Shown piece after piece: positions 43,427-52,078 of a stretch of 64,000 bases of DNA. Position 1 is the first letter of the stretch. Every line of letters begins with the position of its first letter. The position numbers and the translations under genes are program-made. Under the pieces are notes generated by a model. It saw only the letters and a program-made list of their open reading frames with translations. It was not told where the DNA came from and made no database searches. Location of the stretch: contig DATLFA010000051.1 in NCBI GenBank assembly GCA_035525225.1, positions 34,994 through 98,993 on the forward strand, given 5' to 3'. Origin of the DNA: DATLFA01 sp035525225 (lineage in GTDB: Bacteria > Actinomycetota > Acidimicrobiia > Acidimicrobiales > WLNW01).

Positions 43427-44299
43427 ATGCACGACGCGCGGTTGGCGACTCTCGTCGGCGGGCTCGTGTTCCCGGAGGGTCTGCGCTGGCGCCGTGATCG
43501 CTTGTGGTTCACCGACGTCGAAGCGCGCCGGGTGTACTGCTGCGACACCAACGGCATCGTCTTGAAGGCCTTCGACACCGCGCAGCATCCCGTCGGTTTG
43601 GGCTGGGACACATCGGGCACGCTCATCATCAGCACGCTCGAGCGACGTCTGTTGCGCTACGACGGCCGTGCCGTCGACGAGGGGATCGATCTGGGCGAAC
43701 ACGTGCCGTACAACGGCAACGACCTGGTCACCGATGCCGGCGGGCGCGCCTACCACGGCAGCGTCGGTGCGCCGATGGATTCTCCGGGCGAGTTCGCCGG
43801 CGCCGGATCGATCGTGTTCGTCGACTCCGACGGCACGGCCCGCACCGTGGCCGGCGGCCTGTCGTTTCCCAACGGCATGGTGCTGACGCCCGACGGCTCG
43901 ACCTTGATCGTCGCCGAGAGTGTCGGCCGATGCTTGACCAGGTTCCGAGTCGCAGCCGACGGCTCACTGTCGGATCGTGCGCTGTTCGCCGCGCTCGACA
44001 CCATCCCCGACGGCATCTGCCTCGACGCCGACCGCGCGGTATGGATCGCCTGCCCGACGACCACCGAAGTCCAACGCGTCCGCGAGGGCGGCGAGGTGCT
44101 CGAACGCATCGATACCGAACGCACGGTGCTCGATGTCGAACTGGGCGGCGACGACGGACAGACGCTCTACGTCGCCACCGCGCCCGACATCAGCCACACC
44201 AAGGCGGGCGCCGGGCCCCACACCGGCAAGATCGAGCAGCTGCGGGTCGCTGTGCCCGCATTCCGCTCCGAGGGCCGCTCGGGCCCCGTTGGGCGGTGA
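43427..44299 (+). CDS. SMP-30/gluconolactonase-like lactonase
   Basis: A 290-residue six-bladed beta-propeller of the SMP-30/LRE family. The metal ligands are recognisable: E17 (FPEG), N149 (FPNG) and D195 (PDGI). Such enzymes hydrolyse lactones, a step compatible with LLM or P450 oxygenation giving a lactone elsewhere in the cluster. GGGGGGAC precedes the ATG. The last codons (RSEGRSGPVGR) come from a copy of the short repeat, so the C-terminal tail is probably an insertion product rather than family sequence. Confidence 0.88.
   Translation: MHDARLATLVGGLVFPEGLRWRRDRLWFTDVEARRVYCCDTNGIVLKAFDTAQHPVGLGWDTSGTLIISTLERRLLRYDGRAVDEGIDLGEHVPYNGNDLVTDAGGRAYHGSVGAPMDSPGEFAGAGSIVFVDSDGTARTVAGGLSFPNGMVLTPDGSTLIVAESVGRCLTRFRVAADGSLSDRALFAALDTIPDGICLDADRAVWIACPTTTEVQRVREGGEVLERIDTERTVLDVELGGDDGQTLYVATAPDISHTKAGAGPHTGKIEQLRVAVPAFRSEGRSGPVGR
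44261..44287 (+). repeat. Palindromic GCTCG-core repeat at the end of the SMP-30 gene
   Basis: TTCCGCTCCGA followed by GGGCC-GCTCG-GGCCC (44272-44286, 5-bp stem). It forms the final codons of the lactonase. It aligns over its length with the copies at 35600 and 58425. Confidence 0.6.
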
Positions 44300-44418
44300 A
44301 CCCGGCGCATTACGAGGGCCGGCGCCGTCGCCTACTGCTCGTCGCGCTGGTCACCTTTCTGACGTTGCCCGCCCGCCGGCTGCGCTTCACCCGCGAGGTA
44401 CAACCCCATGCTCCCTGA
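44296..44418 (+). CDS. Possible 40-residue hydrophobic micropeptide
   Basis: A GTG at 44296 overlaps the lactonase stop (GTGA), like real junctions here. The product has an Arg cluster (GRRRR), one hydrophobic stretch (LLLVALVTFLTLP) and ends VQPHAP, overlapping the amidohydrolase start by 11 bases. It could be a small membrane peptide or simply read-through space. Coding is unproven. Confidence 0.25.
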   Translation: MNPAHYEGRRRRLLLVALVTFLTLPARRLRFTREVQPHAP

Positions 44419-45520
44419 CGACGCTCGCCTGATCTCGATCAACGACCACTTGGTCGAGCCGGCCGCGCTGTGGGGTGGACGCGACGATCAACCCCACGTC
44501 GTGGCCGTCGAGGGCGAAGAGCGCTGGGTTCTCGGGTCCGAATCACTGACGGTACGCGCGTTGTCGATTCTCGGCGTGGAGCCCGACCGGCGAGCGTCCC
44601 TCGTGAGCGAGATGCATCCGGCAGTCGGTGACCCGATGGCGCGAGTGCAGAGCATGGATCGCGACGGCGTCGCGGTGCAGACGCTCTTCCCTCACATGAT
44701 CGGCTTCGCCGGTGAGCGGTTGCGATTCCTGCGCGAACCAGAGGCGCGGCGGCGCGCTGTTCGTCGCTACAACGACTTCGTGCTGCGCGAATTCTGCGCG
44801 TCGGCACCTGACCGGCTGGTCGGTGTCGCGGTGGTGCCTCTCGACGACCCCGCCGAGGCGGCCGGCGAGCTGCAGCGTTGCGCCACCCTCGGCGCCCGTG
44901 CGGTGTCGTTGCCCCACGCGCCACACCTCGTCGGCATGCCCGGCTTCGGCGACGTTGCCTGGCATCGGCTGTTCGCTGCCGCCGAGGAGGCCGGCCTGCC
45001 GGTCATGATCCACGTGGGTTCGTCGGGCGCGCCGCCGAGCACCGTCGGTGCGGGTTCGCCGGGAGCCATGCTGGTGCAAGGCGGCTTCGACGTCGCGAAC
45101 GCGATGATCGACCTGCTGTACGCGTACGTGTTGGTGCGTCATCCGCGACTCGCACTCGTACTCGTCGAAGGCGGTATCGGCTGGCTGCCCTATGTCATCG
45201 ATCGCGTCGAGTTCTTCGCGCGCCAGCGGCCCGAGGTCTGGTCACCGCCGTCGCGCGAGCGTACGCCGGGCGAGATCCTGCGTGAGCAGGTGCATCTGTC
45301 GTTCATCGACGATCGTCTCGGCTTGACGATGCTCGACACGATCGGCGCCGACCGGGTGCATTGGCAATGCGACTTCCCTCACGCCGATTCGCCGTGGCCG
45401 CAGAGTCGAGCCGCGCTCGCGTCGCAGCTTGCAGATGTGGACGACGAGACTGCCCGCGGCGTCGCCGGCGCAAACACGGCGGCGCTGCTGCGGTGTGGGG
45501 GCGGGTCTAGGAACGCTTGA
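44408..45520 (+). CDS. ACMSD-like amidohydrolase (COG2159 type)
   Basis: A 370-residue member with ISINDHLVEPAALW, VMIHVGSSGA, LVEGGIGWLPY and QCDFPHADSPWP. It is shorter at the N-terminus than the 21535 and 32926 paralogues. Following an SMP-30 lactonase suggests a lactone-opening then C-C cleavage or decarboxylation sequence, which is inference. Its final 14 bases overlap the helicase gene on the other strand. Confidence 0.9.
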   Translation: MLPDDARLISINDHLVEPAALWGGRDDQPHVVAVEGEERWVLGSESLTVRALSILGVEPDRRASLVSEMHPAVGDPMARVQSMDRDGVAVQTLFPHMIGFAGERLRFLREPEARRRAVRRYNDFVLREFCASAPDRLVGVAVVPLDDPAEAAGELQRCATLGARAVSLPHAPHLVGMPGFGDVAWHRLFAAAEEAGLPVMIHVGSSGAPPSTVGAGSPGAMLVQGGFDVANAMIDLLYAYVLVRHPRLALVLVEGGIGWLPYVIDRVEFFARQRPEVWSPPSRERTPGEILREQVHLSFIDDRLGLTMLDTIGADRVHWQCDFPHADSPWPQSRAALASQLADVDDETARGVAGANTAALLRCGGGSRNA

Positions 45521-46877
45521 CGGCGGGAGGCACGTCGCCCGAGGCGCAGCCCTTGGCGAAGTTGACGGCATCGAGCAGACGGGCATCGTTGGAGAACACC
45601 TCGATGACCGGCAACTGCAGCCGGAGCCGCTTTTGCAGCACGGCTGCCTGGACCTGCTCGTTCCACATCACGAACACGACGCTGGTGCCGTCACGGCCCG
45701 CACGAGCGGTACGGCCCGAGCGGTGTAGATACGCCTTGTGATCGACGGGCATGTCGAAGTGCACCACGATGTCGACGTCGTCGACGTCGATACCGCGTGC
45801 GGCCACGTCGGTGGCAACGAGCACGGCGTGTCCCTCTGTGCGGAACTTGTGCAGCGCGCGGTCGCGCTGTGGCTGTGTGAGATCACCGTGGATGGCCTGC
45901 GCCGCGCAGCCGTCGGCATTGAGCTTGCGGACCAACTGGTCGGCCCCGCGCTTGGTGTTGCAGAACACCAGCGTGCGACCGGCGCCTTCACGCAGTGCCG
46001 CCACTACCCGGTGACGATCCATCTCGTGCACCGACAAGAACAAGTGCTGCATCGTGTCGACGGTCTGCATCGGGGTGTCGACACCGATGTCGACCGCGTC
46101 GCGCATCCAGTGATCGCGCAGCACCATGATGGCGCCGTCGAGCGTCGCGGAGAAGGCCAGCGTCTGGTGCTCACGGGTACACAACCGCAACAGCCACTCG
46201 ACCTGTGGGAGGAACCCTTGATCGGCCATGCGGTCGGCTTCGTCGACACAGACGATCTCGATCGCATCGAGCATGCAGTCCTTGGTGCGGACCAGATCGG
46301 CGAGGCGCAACGGCGTGGCGACGATGATGTCGACGCCGCCTTGTAGCTCGACGATCTGCGCCTGGCGGTCGGCACCGCCGTAGACGGCGGCCACCTTGAC
46401 GCCCATCGCCCGGGCCAGGGGAGCGAGCACGCCCGTCACCTGCGCCGCGAGTTCGCGGGTGGGTACGAGCACCAGGCCACGGGGACGTCCGGCCAACGAC
46501 TCGGCACCGGACAGTCGCGAGATCATCACCAAGCCGAAGGCGAGGGTCTTTCCCGAACCGGTGCGGGCACATCCGGCGACGTCGCGGCCGGCGAGTCCGG
46601 CCGGGATTGCGCCGGCTTGGATGGGGGTGGGCTCGACGAGCTCGGCTAGGGCCAGAGCGGCGTCGAGCCGGGGGTCGATGCCGAGCGAGGCGAAACCGGT
46701 GGTGATCGGCGGGGCCTCGTTCATGGCTGGACCGGCTTCGCCGGGGTTCTCGCTGGTCGCATCGGTGTCCTCGGTGGGCTCGTCGGTATCGCCCACGGTG
46801 CCGAGTTCAGCGCCAGTGGCGGGTTGTTCGCGACGCCGCGCGCGTCGCCAGCCCCGCCGGGTTGTTGTGATGGTCAT
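45507..46877 (-). CDS. DEAD-box ATP-dependent RNA helicase
   Basis: A 456-residue RNA helicase. Motifs: Q-motif PTPIQ (83-87), motif I ARTGSGKT (104-111), Ia PTREL, II DEAD (212-215), III SAT and VI HRSGRTARAG. A variant is ATPLR where ATPGR is usual. The first 55 residues are an acidic, Glu/Asp/Thr-rich disordered tail, and the C-terminal basic tail of RhlE/CsdA-type helicases is absent. It is the only obvious housekeeping gene in the window and seems unrelated to the surrounding catabolic genes. Confidence 0.95.
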   Translation of the reverse strand: MTITTTRRGWRRARRREQPATGAELGTVGDTDEPTEDTDATSENPGEAGPAMNEAPPITTGFASLGIDPRLDAALALAELVEPTPIQAGAIPAGLAGRDVAGCARTGSGKTLAFGLVMISRLSGAESLAGRPRGLVLVPTRELAAQVTGVLAPLARAMGVKVAAVYGGADRQAQIVELQGGVDIIVATPLRLADLVRTKDCMLDAIEIVCVDEADRMADQGFLPQVEWLLRLCTREHQTLAFSATLDGAIMVLRDHWMRDAVDIGVDTPMQTVDTMQHLFLSVHEMDRHRVVAALREGAGRTLVFCNTKRGADQLVRKLNADGCAAQAIHGDLTQPQRDRALHKFRTEGHAVLVATDVAARGIDVDDVDIVVHFDMPVDHKAYLHRSGRTARAGRDGTSVVFVMWNEQVQAAVLQKRLRLQLPVIEVFSNDARLLDAVNFAKGCASGDVPPAVKRS

Positions 46878-46895
46878 CTATCGTCCTACGGCGGC

Positions 46896-46948
46896 GAGCC
46901 CGCAAGCGCCGGATTAGCAGCTGCGAGGGCTCACAGAAACCGCCTGTG
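46896..46948 (-). promoter_or_regulatory. Structured leader of the DEAD-box helicase
   Basis: Two stems lie in the 5' leader: GAGCCC/GGGCTC with inner pairing (46896-46932), ending 19 bases before the ATG, and CACAG/CTGTG (46932-46948). AGCCC upstream (TCTAGCCC on the minus strand) could compete for the GGGCT arm. Cold-shock and helicase mRNAs often carry such leaders; regulation here is inference. A TATCCT -10-like box lies further upstream. Confidence 0.35.
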
Positions 46949-46989
46949 GGCTAGAGGATAGCCGAGGGGTCCGTCAAATCCTCGGATCC

Positions 46990-47004
46990 GAGCCCGAGCG
47001 GCTC
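46990..47004 (-). terminator. Palindromic GCTCG-core repeat after the P450 gene
   Basis: On the minus strand GAGCC-GCTCG-GGCTC starts 12 bases after the P450 stop and is followed by the 12-base palindrome CTCGGATCCGAG. The 15-mer is identical to the core at 58437-58451. Position suggests a terminator for the TauD-MFS-P450 operon. Confidence 0.45.
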
Positions 47005-47015
47005 TGGTTTAGCGC

Positions 47016-48314
47016 TCAATCCCACACGCACGGGAGCTTGGTCACCATGCGAAAGCCGAGCCCCGTGAGGTGGACGCCTTCAGCGGCGGGGTCGAGGCGC
47101 AGGTTGGGGAGTCGATCGAGCACGGTGTTCAGCATCACGTCGAGTTCCATGCGCGCGAGGTGCACGCCGAGGCAGTGATGCTTGCCGAATCCGAAGGTGA
47201 GATGTCGATCCGGGTTCTTGCGGTGGATATCGAACTCGTCGGGGTCGGGCCACTCGTCGGGGTCGTGGTTCGCGGCTCCGATGTTGAGCAGGACCGTGGC
47301 CCCGCGCGGAATGGCGACATCGCGCAGCACGGTGTCGCGCGCCACACGCCGGCCGAACTGCACCAGCGGCTGCTCGAGTCGCAACAACTCTTCGATGGCG
47401 TACTCGGTCAGGGTGCGATCTGCCCGTAGCGCCTCGAGTTGATCAGGGTGAGTGAACAACATGTAGAGCAACATGCCGAACGCCCGGTAGGTAGTGCTGG
47501 CGCCGCCGAGCAGCAGGAGCTTCACGAAGCCGTCGATCTCCATGTCGGTCAAGGGGTGGCTCTCGAGCCCGCCATCCTCTGCAACCTCTTCGTCGGTGAG
47601 CGTGGCCTGGACGAGGATCGAGATCAGATCGCGGCCGGGGGCACGCCGTCGCTCGTCGCACAGCGGGCGGACGTAGTCCGACATCGCCTGCGTGGCGGCC
47701 GCTCGGTCTTCGGCGGTCTCTGCCATCGACGTCATGACGATGGCCCATTCTACGAAGCGGTCGAGATCACTCTCGGGCAGACCCAAAGCCGTAACGATGA
47801 CACGGGCCGGTATGAAGGCCGCGAACTCGCTGTAGAGATCCGCATGACCGCGCTCGACGAGTGGGTCGAGTTGACGCGTGACGATCGGCTCGACGATGTC
47901 GGTGCGCCACCATCGCATCTCGCGCTTGGAAAATGCCTTCTGCACCAGCAGTCGGAATCGCTTGTGCTGCGGTTCGTCCATGCCCAACATGTTGGGGCCG
48001 ATCATCACGTTGAGCGATGCCTCGTACCACTCGTTCGTGAACGCGGTGTCGGACTTCAATATGTCGACGCACTCGCGAAACGAGTTCACCGTGAAGAGGT
48101 TGTCGCCCGTGGCCTCGGTCGCGCTCGTCACGCCGAAGTGCTGGGCAATGCCGCCCGCGTGCACCGGGCACTCCCGCAGCAGTCGTTGGTACGTGGGATA
48201 CGGGTCGTCGACCAACCCGGCGCCGAAACTGCGGTTGCGCGCTTCGTCGACTTCGGATCGTCCCACGCGCTCGGCTTTGGTCGCTTCGCTCGCCGGCTCG
48301 CTCGTCGTGCTCAT
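47016..48314 (-). CDS. Cytochrome P450
   Basis: A 432-residue soluble P450 with haem loop FGFGKHHCLGVHLAR (ligand near C381) and K-helix EELLR. The I-helix reads LGGASTTYRA, with Ser in place of the acid before Thr. It shares EMRWW and RGHADLYSE with the P450 at 35674. The start at 48314 overlaps the MFS stop (ATGA); in-frame sequence further upstream lies within the MFS gene and is rejected. Confidence 0.95.
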   Translation of the reverse strand: MSTTSEPASEATKAERVGRSEVDEARNRSFGAGLVDDPYPTYQRLLRECPVHAGGIAQHFGVTSATEATGDNLFTVNSFRECVDILKSDTAFTNEWYEASLNVMIGPNMLGMDEPQHKRFRLLVQKAFSKREMRWWRTDIVEPIVTRQLDPLVERGHADLYSEFAAFIPARVIVTALGLPESDLDRFVEWAIVMTSMAETAEDRAAATQAMSDYVRPLCDERRRAPGRDLISILVQATLTDEEVAEDGGLESHPLTDMEIDGFVKLLLLGGASTTYRAFGMLLYMLFTHPDQLEALRADRTLTEYAIEELLRLEQPLVQFGRRVARDTVLRDVAIPRGATVLLNIGAANHDPDEWPDPDEFDIHRKNPDRHLTFGFGKHHCLGVHLARMELDVMLNTVLDRLPNLRLDPAAEGVHLTGLGFRMVTKLPCVWD

Positions 48315-49438
48315 CGTTCCCCCTCGGCGGTCATACCCCAAAGGTAGGAGCCCAACGACAATGCCACAACCACCAGGCTCGTCGCGGTGAAGGTGGCCCG
48401 CGGGCCGAACGCGGCATACGCCGATGCCGCACTCACGGCGGCGATCGCGGCGGCGATGGCGCCCACGGCGCCGTAGAGCCCTTGCCCGAACGCCAACAGC
48501 TCGACCGGGCTCGCCCTGGCCATTGCGGCCTGCCCGCCGGGCATCGAGACGGCCTGGGTCACGCCATTGACGAGCGCGAGCGAGGCCACGAGCAACGGCG
48601 TCGAGGCGAAGCCGAACGCGATCACGAACGGGACGCTGGCGAGGTTGGCGACGACCGCAGCTTGCCGTGCGCCATAGCGGTCTGCGAGTCGCCCGCCCAA
48701 CGGTGACAACAAGATGAGCGGGATCGGGAACAAAGCCAGCGACACGCCGATGAACGTCGGACTCGCGCCGAGGTCCTTGAAGTAACGCGACCACAGGGCT
48801 TCGAACGCGCCGAAGAGAAACTGCAGTGCGGCACCCAGCATCAGAGCGGCGTGCACAGTGCGCCGGCGCAAGAGACCACGGACCGCGGCGCGGCTCTGCG
48901 CGGGTTCGGGAGGTGGCTCTGCTATTCGCGCGATCGCCGGCACACAGATCACCAAGACGGCGAGCAGCACGAGGAAGGGCGCGCGAATTCCTTGGATCTC
49001 GAGGAGGAACGCCGCCAGCGGAGGGCCCGCGATGAAGCCGCCGACGGCGACCGCGCCCATGCGACCGAGTGCCTCTGCAGTCCGCGCGGGATTGCGATAC
49101 ACGACGACCCTTCGCGCGGCCGGCCCGTAGAGGCCTTCCCCGGCGCCGGTCAGCAAGCGAGCGCCGACAAAGCCCCAGACGCCGGTCGCCAACGCGAAGC
49201 CGATCATGCCGAGGCCGGCGCACAACAACCCGGCGCGCAACAACAAACGCGTATGCCCTCGATCGGCGAAGCGGGAGAACGTGATCTGCATGACGACGTT
49301 GCCGACGAACGTTGCCGCGGCAATGACACCCAGGCTCCAACCGGGAAGCGAGTATTGGTCCTGAATCTCGGCCAGCAACGCAAAGACCGCGCCCGACGCC
49401 ATCGTGAGCACTGCTTGGCCGAGATAGAGAAAGCCCAT
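48311..49438 (-). CDS. MFS transporter
   Basis: A 375-residue protein with about eleven to twelve hydrophobic segments. It opens MGFLYLGQAVLTMASGAVFAL, has the motif-A-like SRFADRGHTR in loop 2-3 and GGRLADRYGARQ in the second half. It is not obviously related to the MFS at 34203, yet both precede a P450 of the same subtype. Cotranscription with the P450 is assured by the 4-base overlap. Confidence 0.9.
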   Translation of the reverse strand: MGFLYLGQAVLTMASGAVFALLAEIQDQYSLPGWSLGVIAAATFVGNVVMQITFSRFADRGHTRLLLRAGLLCAGLGMIGFALATGVWGFVGARLLTGAGEGLYGPAARRVVVYRNPARTAEALGRMGAVAVGGFIAGPPLAAFLLEIQGIRAPFLVLLAVLVICVPAIARIAEPPPEPAQSRAAVRGLLRRRTVHAALMLGAALQFLFGAFEALWSRYFKDLGASPTFIGVSLALFPIPLILLSPLGGRLADRYGARQAAVVANLASVPFVIAFGFASTPLLVASLALVNGVTQAVSMPGGQAAMARASPVELLAFGQGLYGAVGAIAAAIAAVSAASAYAAFGPRATFTATSLVVVALSLGSYLWGMTAEGER

Positions 49439-49485
49439 GGTCGCCCGCGGCGATGGGCCAATGCGTTGCGCGCTCGTAGGACTGA

Positions 49486-50334
49486 TCAGATCGGCCGATC
49501 GCCTCGAATACTGACGCGACGCATCACCCGTCGGTGGCCTGTGTAGTCGGCGACCGCGTAATGCTGGGTGCAGCGATTGTCCCAGAACGCAACCGAGTCG
49601 GGCTCCCAGCGGAAGCGCACCTGGAACTCGGGACGCTGGATGTGCTCGAACAAGATGCCCAGCACCTGCTCGCTCTCGGCTTCGTTGAGTTGGCAGATGC
49701 GCGTCGTGTAGTTGCCGTTGACGTAGATGCCTTTGCGTCCTGTCACCGGGTGCGTGCGCGCGACCGGATGTTCTGCAGGAGGATTCTTCGCGCGCACCTC
49801 TTCGATGGTGGTCGGCGGTTTGTAGCCCGCGCGCATGGCACCAACGAGGGGCCGGGCGAAGTCGTGAATGGCGGTGAGATCGTCGACGAAACGTTGCATG
49901 TGCGGCGACAAGCCCTCGTAGGCGGCGTACATGCTCGCCCAGCAGGTGTCACCACCGACCGGCGGCAACTGCACGGCGCGGAGCACCGCGCCGAGGGCGG
50001 GCGTCTCCTTTCCCGAAGAGTCGCTGTGCCAGGAGTCGGTGCCGAGACCGACGGGGTTCGTCACGTCGATGACCGTGACATCGGGGTTGTCGGGATCGGT
50101 CGTCGTATAGCCATGCGCTTCGATGGGACCGAAATGCGCCGCGAAGCGAACATGCATCTCGGGCGTGAGGTCGCGCTGGTCGCGGAAGAAGAGCACCAGG
50201 TGGTCGGCAAATGCCTGTTCGACGGCGGTCATGACCTCGGGGTCGTCCACGGCCTGCGCAATGGTCGCCCCGCGGATCTCCGCGCCGATGTTGGTGGTGA
50301 GGGGAACGATGTCGATGCGTGCCAGACTAGCCAA
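49486..50334 (-). CDS. TauD/TfdA-family Fe(II)/2-oxoglutarate dioxygenase
   Basis: A 282-residue dioxygenase. It starts IDIVPLTTNIGAEIRG and has the facial triad H103, D105 (DSWHSDSS) and H258 (TQHYAVADY) with R269 for 2-oxoglutarate. The start is uncertain: TTG 50334 fits the family length, CTG 50325 is possible, and no ATG is available. Taurine, sulfonate, phenoxyacetate and other substrates occur in the family. It heads a minus-strand operon with MFS and P450, so oxidative attack of an imported compound is likely. Confidence 0.87.
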   Translation of the reverse strand: MASLARIDIVPLTTNIGAEIRGATIAQAVDDPEVMTAVEQAFADHLVLFFRDQRDLTPEMHVRFAAHFGPIEAHGYTTTDPDNPDVTVIDVTNPVGLGTDSWHSDSSGKETPALGAVLRAVQLPPVGGDTCWASMYAAYEGLSPHMQRFVDDLTAIHDFARPLVGAMRAGYKPPTTIEEVRAKNPPAEHPVARTHPVTGRKGIYVNGNYTTRICQLNEAESEQVLGILFEHIQRPEFQVRFRWEPDSVAFWDNRCTQHYAVADYTGHRRVMRRVSIRGDRPI

Positions 50335-50349
50335 GCAAGAGACAGAGCC

Positions 50350-50379
50350 AGGCCCGAGCGGCCTGCGGCAGAGCGGGAA
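50350..50379 (-). repeat. Palindromic GCTCG-core repeat in a divergent spacer
   Basis: On the minus strand TTCCCGCTCTG is followed by CAGGCC-GCTCG-GGCCTG, a 6-bp stem (50349-50365). Unlike other copies it lies upstream of both flanking genes (TauD start 50334, COG3653 start 50393), so it cannot be a simple terminator here. Confidence 0.55.
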
Positions 50380-50392
50380 ACCAGGGGGCGCA

Positions 50393-52078
50393 ATGGACGC
50401 GCAGATCGCCATTCGTGGAGGGTCGGTCATCGACGGAACCGGGGCACCGGCGCGGCGCGCCGACATCGGTATCGCCGATGGACGCATCGTCGAGATCGGC
50501 GACCGCGTGACCGCGGCGCGTGAGATCGACGCGAGCGGCCGCATCGTCACGCCGGGTTTCGTCGACATCCACACGCACTACGACCCGCAGGTGCTGTGGG
50601 ACCCGTCGTTGTCGCCGTCGTGTTGGCATGGCGTGACCTCGGTGGTCGCCGGCAACTGCGGGTACAGCATCGCCCCGACTCGCGCCGCGGATCGGGCCTC
50701 GTTGTTGCGCACGCTCGACAAGGTCGAGGACATGCGCCTCGCCACGCTCGAGGCCGGCGTCGAATGGGACTTCGAGACCTACGGCGAATACCTCGATGCC
50801 GTCGCGAGACGAGGCACCGTCATCAATTTCGGCGGCTACGTGGGCCACACACCGGTGCGGCTGTATGTGATGGGCGACGACGCGTACGAGCGCAAGGCGA
50901 CCGACGAAGAGATCATCCGCATGAAGCAGGTCGTCGCCGACTCGCTCAACGGCGGCGCGCTCGGGTTCTCGAGCGACCGCGGCGGGTTCCACATCGGTGA
51001 CGGTGGCCGGCCGGTGCCGTCGATCATGGCCAGTCAGGAAGAGACCGAAGCGCTGATGCGGGTAGTCGGTGAGATCAACCGGGGCATGATCCACATCGCG
51101 CCGGGTGAGAACTACGAATGGGTCTACGACTTCCAGAAGTCACTGGGCCGGACGATCACGTGGTCGTCGATCCTCACGTATCCGCCCGAGTGGAAGTCAC
51201 GGGCGCCGTTCAAGGGCAAGCTCGATCGCCACACGGCTGGGCGGCGCGACGGTGCCGACGTGTGGGTTCAGGTCACGTGCCGACCGATCGTGCAGCAGAT
51301 CCTCATGAACGAGCCGACGCCGTTCTATCAGATGCCCGCATTTGCCGATCTCGTCGCGACACCGATGGCCGAGCGGCCGACGCTGTATCGCGATCCTTCG
51401 TGGCGGGCCCGTGTCTACGACGAGTTCGAGAGCAGCAAGTGGATCAATCCGGGGTGGGAGACATTCGTCGTGACCGACTCGCAGGCGCACCCCGAGCTCG
51501 AGGGTCGCTCGCTGGCGTCGATCGCCCGCGATCGGGGCTGCACGCCGTTCGATGCCCTCGCGGATGTCGCGCTCGACGACAACCTGATGGCCCGCTTCGA
51601 GGTCACCTTCGCCAACAACGACGAAGCCGGTATCACGATGTTGGTGCAGAGCGAAGGCTGCATCATGGGGCTGTCCGATGCCGGCGCCCACATCAGCCAG
51701 ATCTGCGACGCGGTCATGCCCACCGACTTCTTGTCGTCCTGGGTGCGCGATCGTGAGGTGATGCCGATCGAGCGCGGTGTCCGCAAGCTGACCGGCGAGA
51801 TCGCCGACGTCATCGGCGTCGATCGCGGGTATCTACGGGTGGGAAGCCCGGCCGACATCGTCGTGATCGATCTCGAACACCTCTCGACCGGTCCGCTGCG
51901 CCGAGTGCGCGACATGCCTGCCGACGGTGAACGCCTCGTGGCCGACGCCCCGACCGGTATCGACGCCGTGCTGGTGAACGGCGCGCCCATACGGCTCGAC
52001 GGCAAGCCAATCGACCACCTGCTCGAAGAACTGCCGGGCGCGGTGTTGCGCAGCGTCGCCGGAACGGCGCGCTCATGA
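50393..52078 (+). CDS. N-acyl-D-amino-acid deacylase-like amidohydrolase (COG3653 type)
   Basis: A 561-residue paralogue. Motifs: IAIRGGSVIDGTG, GFVDIHTHYD (H60, H62), C89 in GNCGYSIAP, GLSDAGAH, and the C-terminal VGSPADIVVIDLEHL. CAGGGGGCGCA precedes the ATG at 50393. Its stop overlaps the following LLM gene (ATGA). It is followed by LLM and acyl-CoA ligase genes, which suggests a pathway of hydrolysis, monooxygenation and CoA activation in one operon. Confidence 0.87.
   Translation: MDAQIAIRGGSVIDGTGAPARRADIGIADGRIVEIGDRVTAAREIDASGRIVTPGFVDIHTHYDPQVLWDPSLSPSCWHGVTSVVAGNCGYSIAPTRAADRASLLRTLDKVEDMRLATLEAGVEWDFETYGEYLDAVARRGTVINFGGYVGHTPVRLYVMGDDAYERKATDEEIIRMKQVVADSLNGGALGFSSDRGGFHIGDGGRPVPSIMASQEETEALMRVVGEINRGMIHIAPGENYEWVYDFQKSLGRTITWSSILTYPPEWKSRAPFKGKLDRHTAGRRDGADVWVQVTCRPIVQQILMNEPTPFYQMPAFADLVATPMAERPTLYRDPSWRARVYDEFESSKWINPGWETFVVTDSQAHPELEGRSLASIARDRGCTPFDALADVALDDNLMARFEVTFANNDEAGITMLVQSEGCIMGLSDAGAHISQICDAVMPTDFLSSWVRDREVMPIERGVRKLTGEIADVIGVDRGYLRVGSPADIVVIDLEHLSTGPLRRVRDMPADGERLVADAPTGIDAVLVNGAPIRLDGKPIDHLLEELPGAVLRSVAGTARS

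Noticed and set aside
48315..49340. Extended N-terminus of the P450 at 47016
   Set aside because: It lies inside the MFS gene in a different frame and is Arg-rich; the P450 start is coupled to the MFS stop at 48314.
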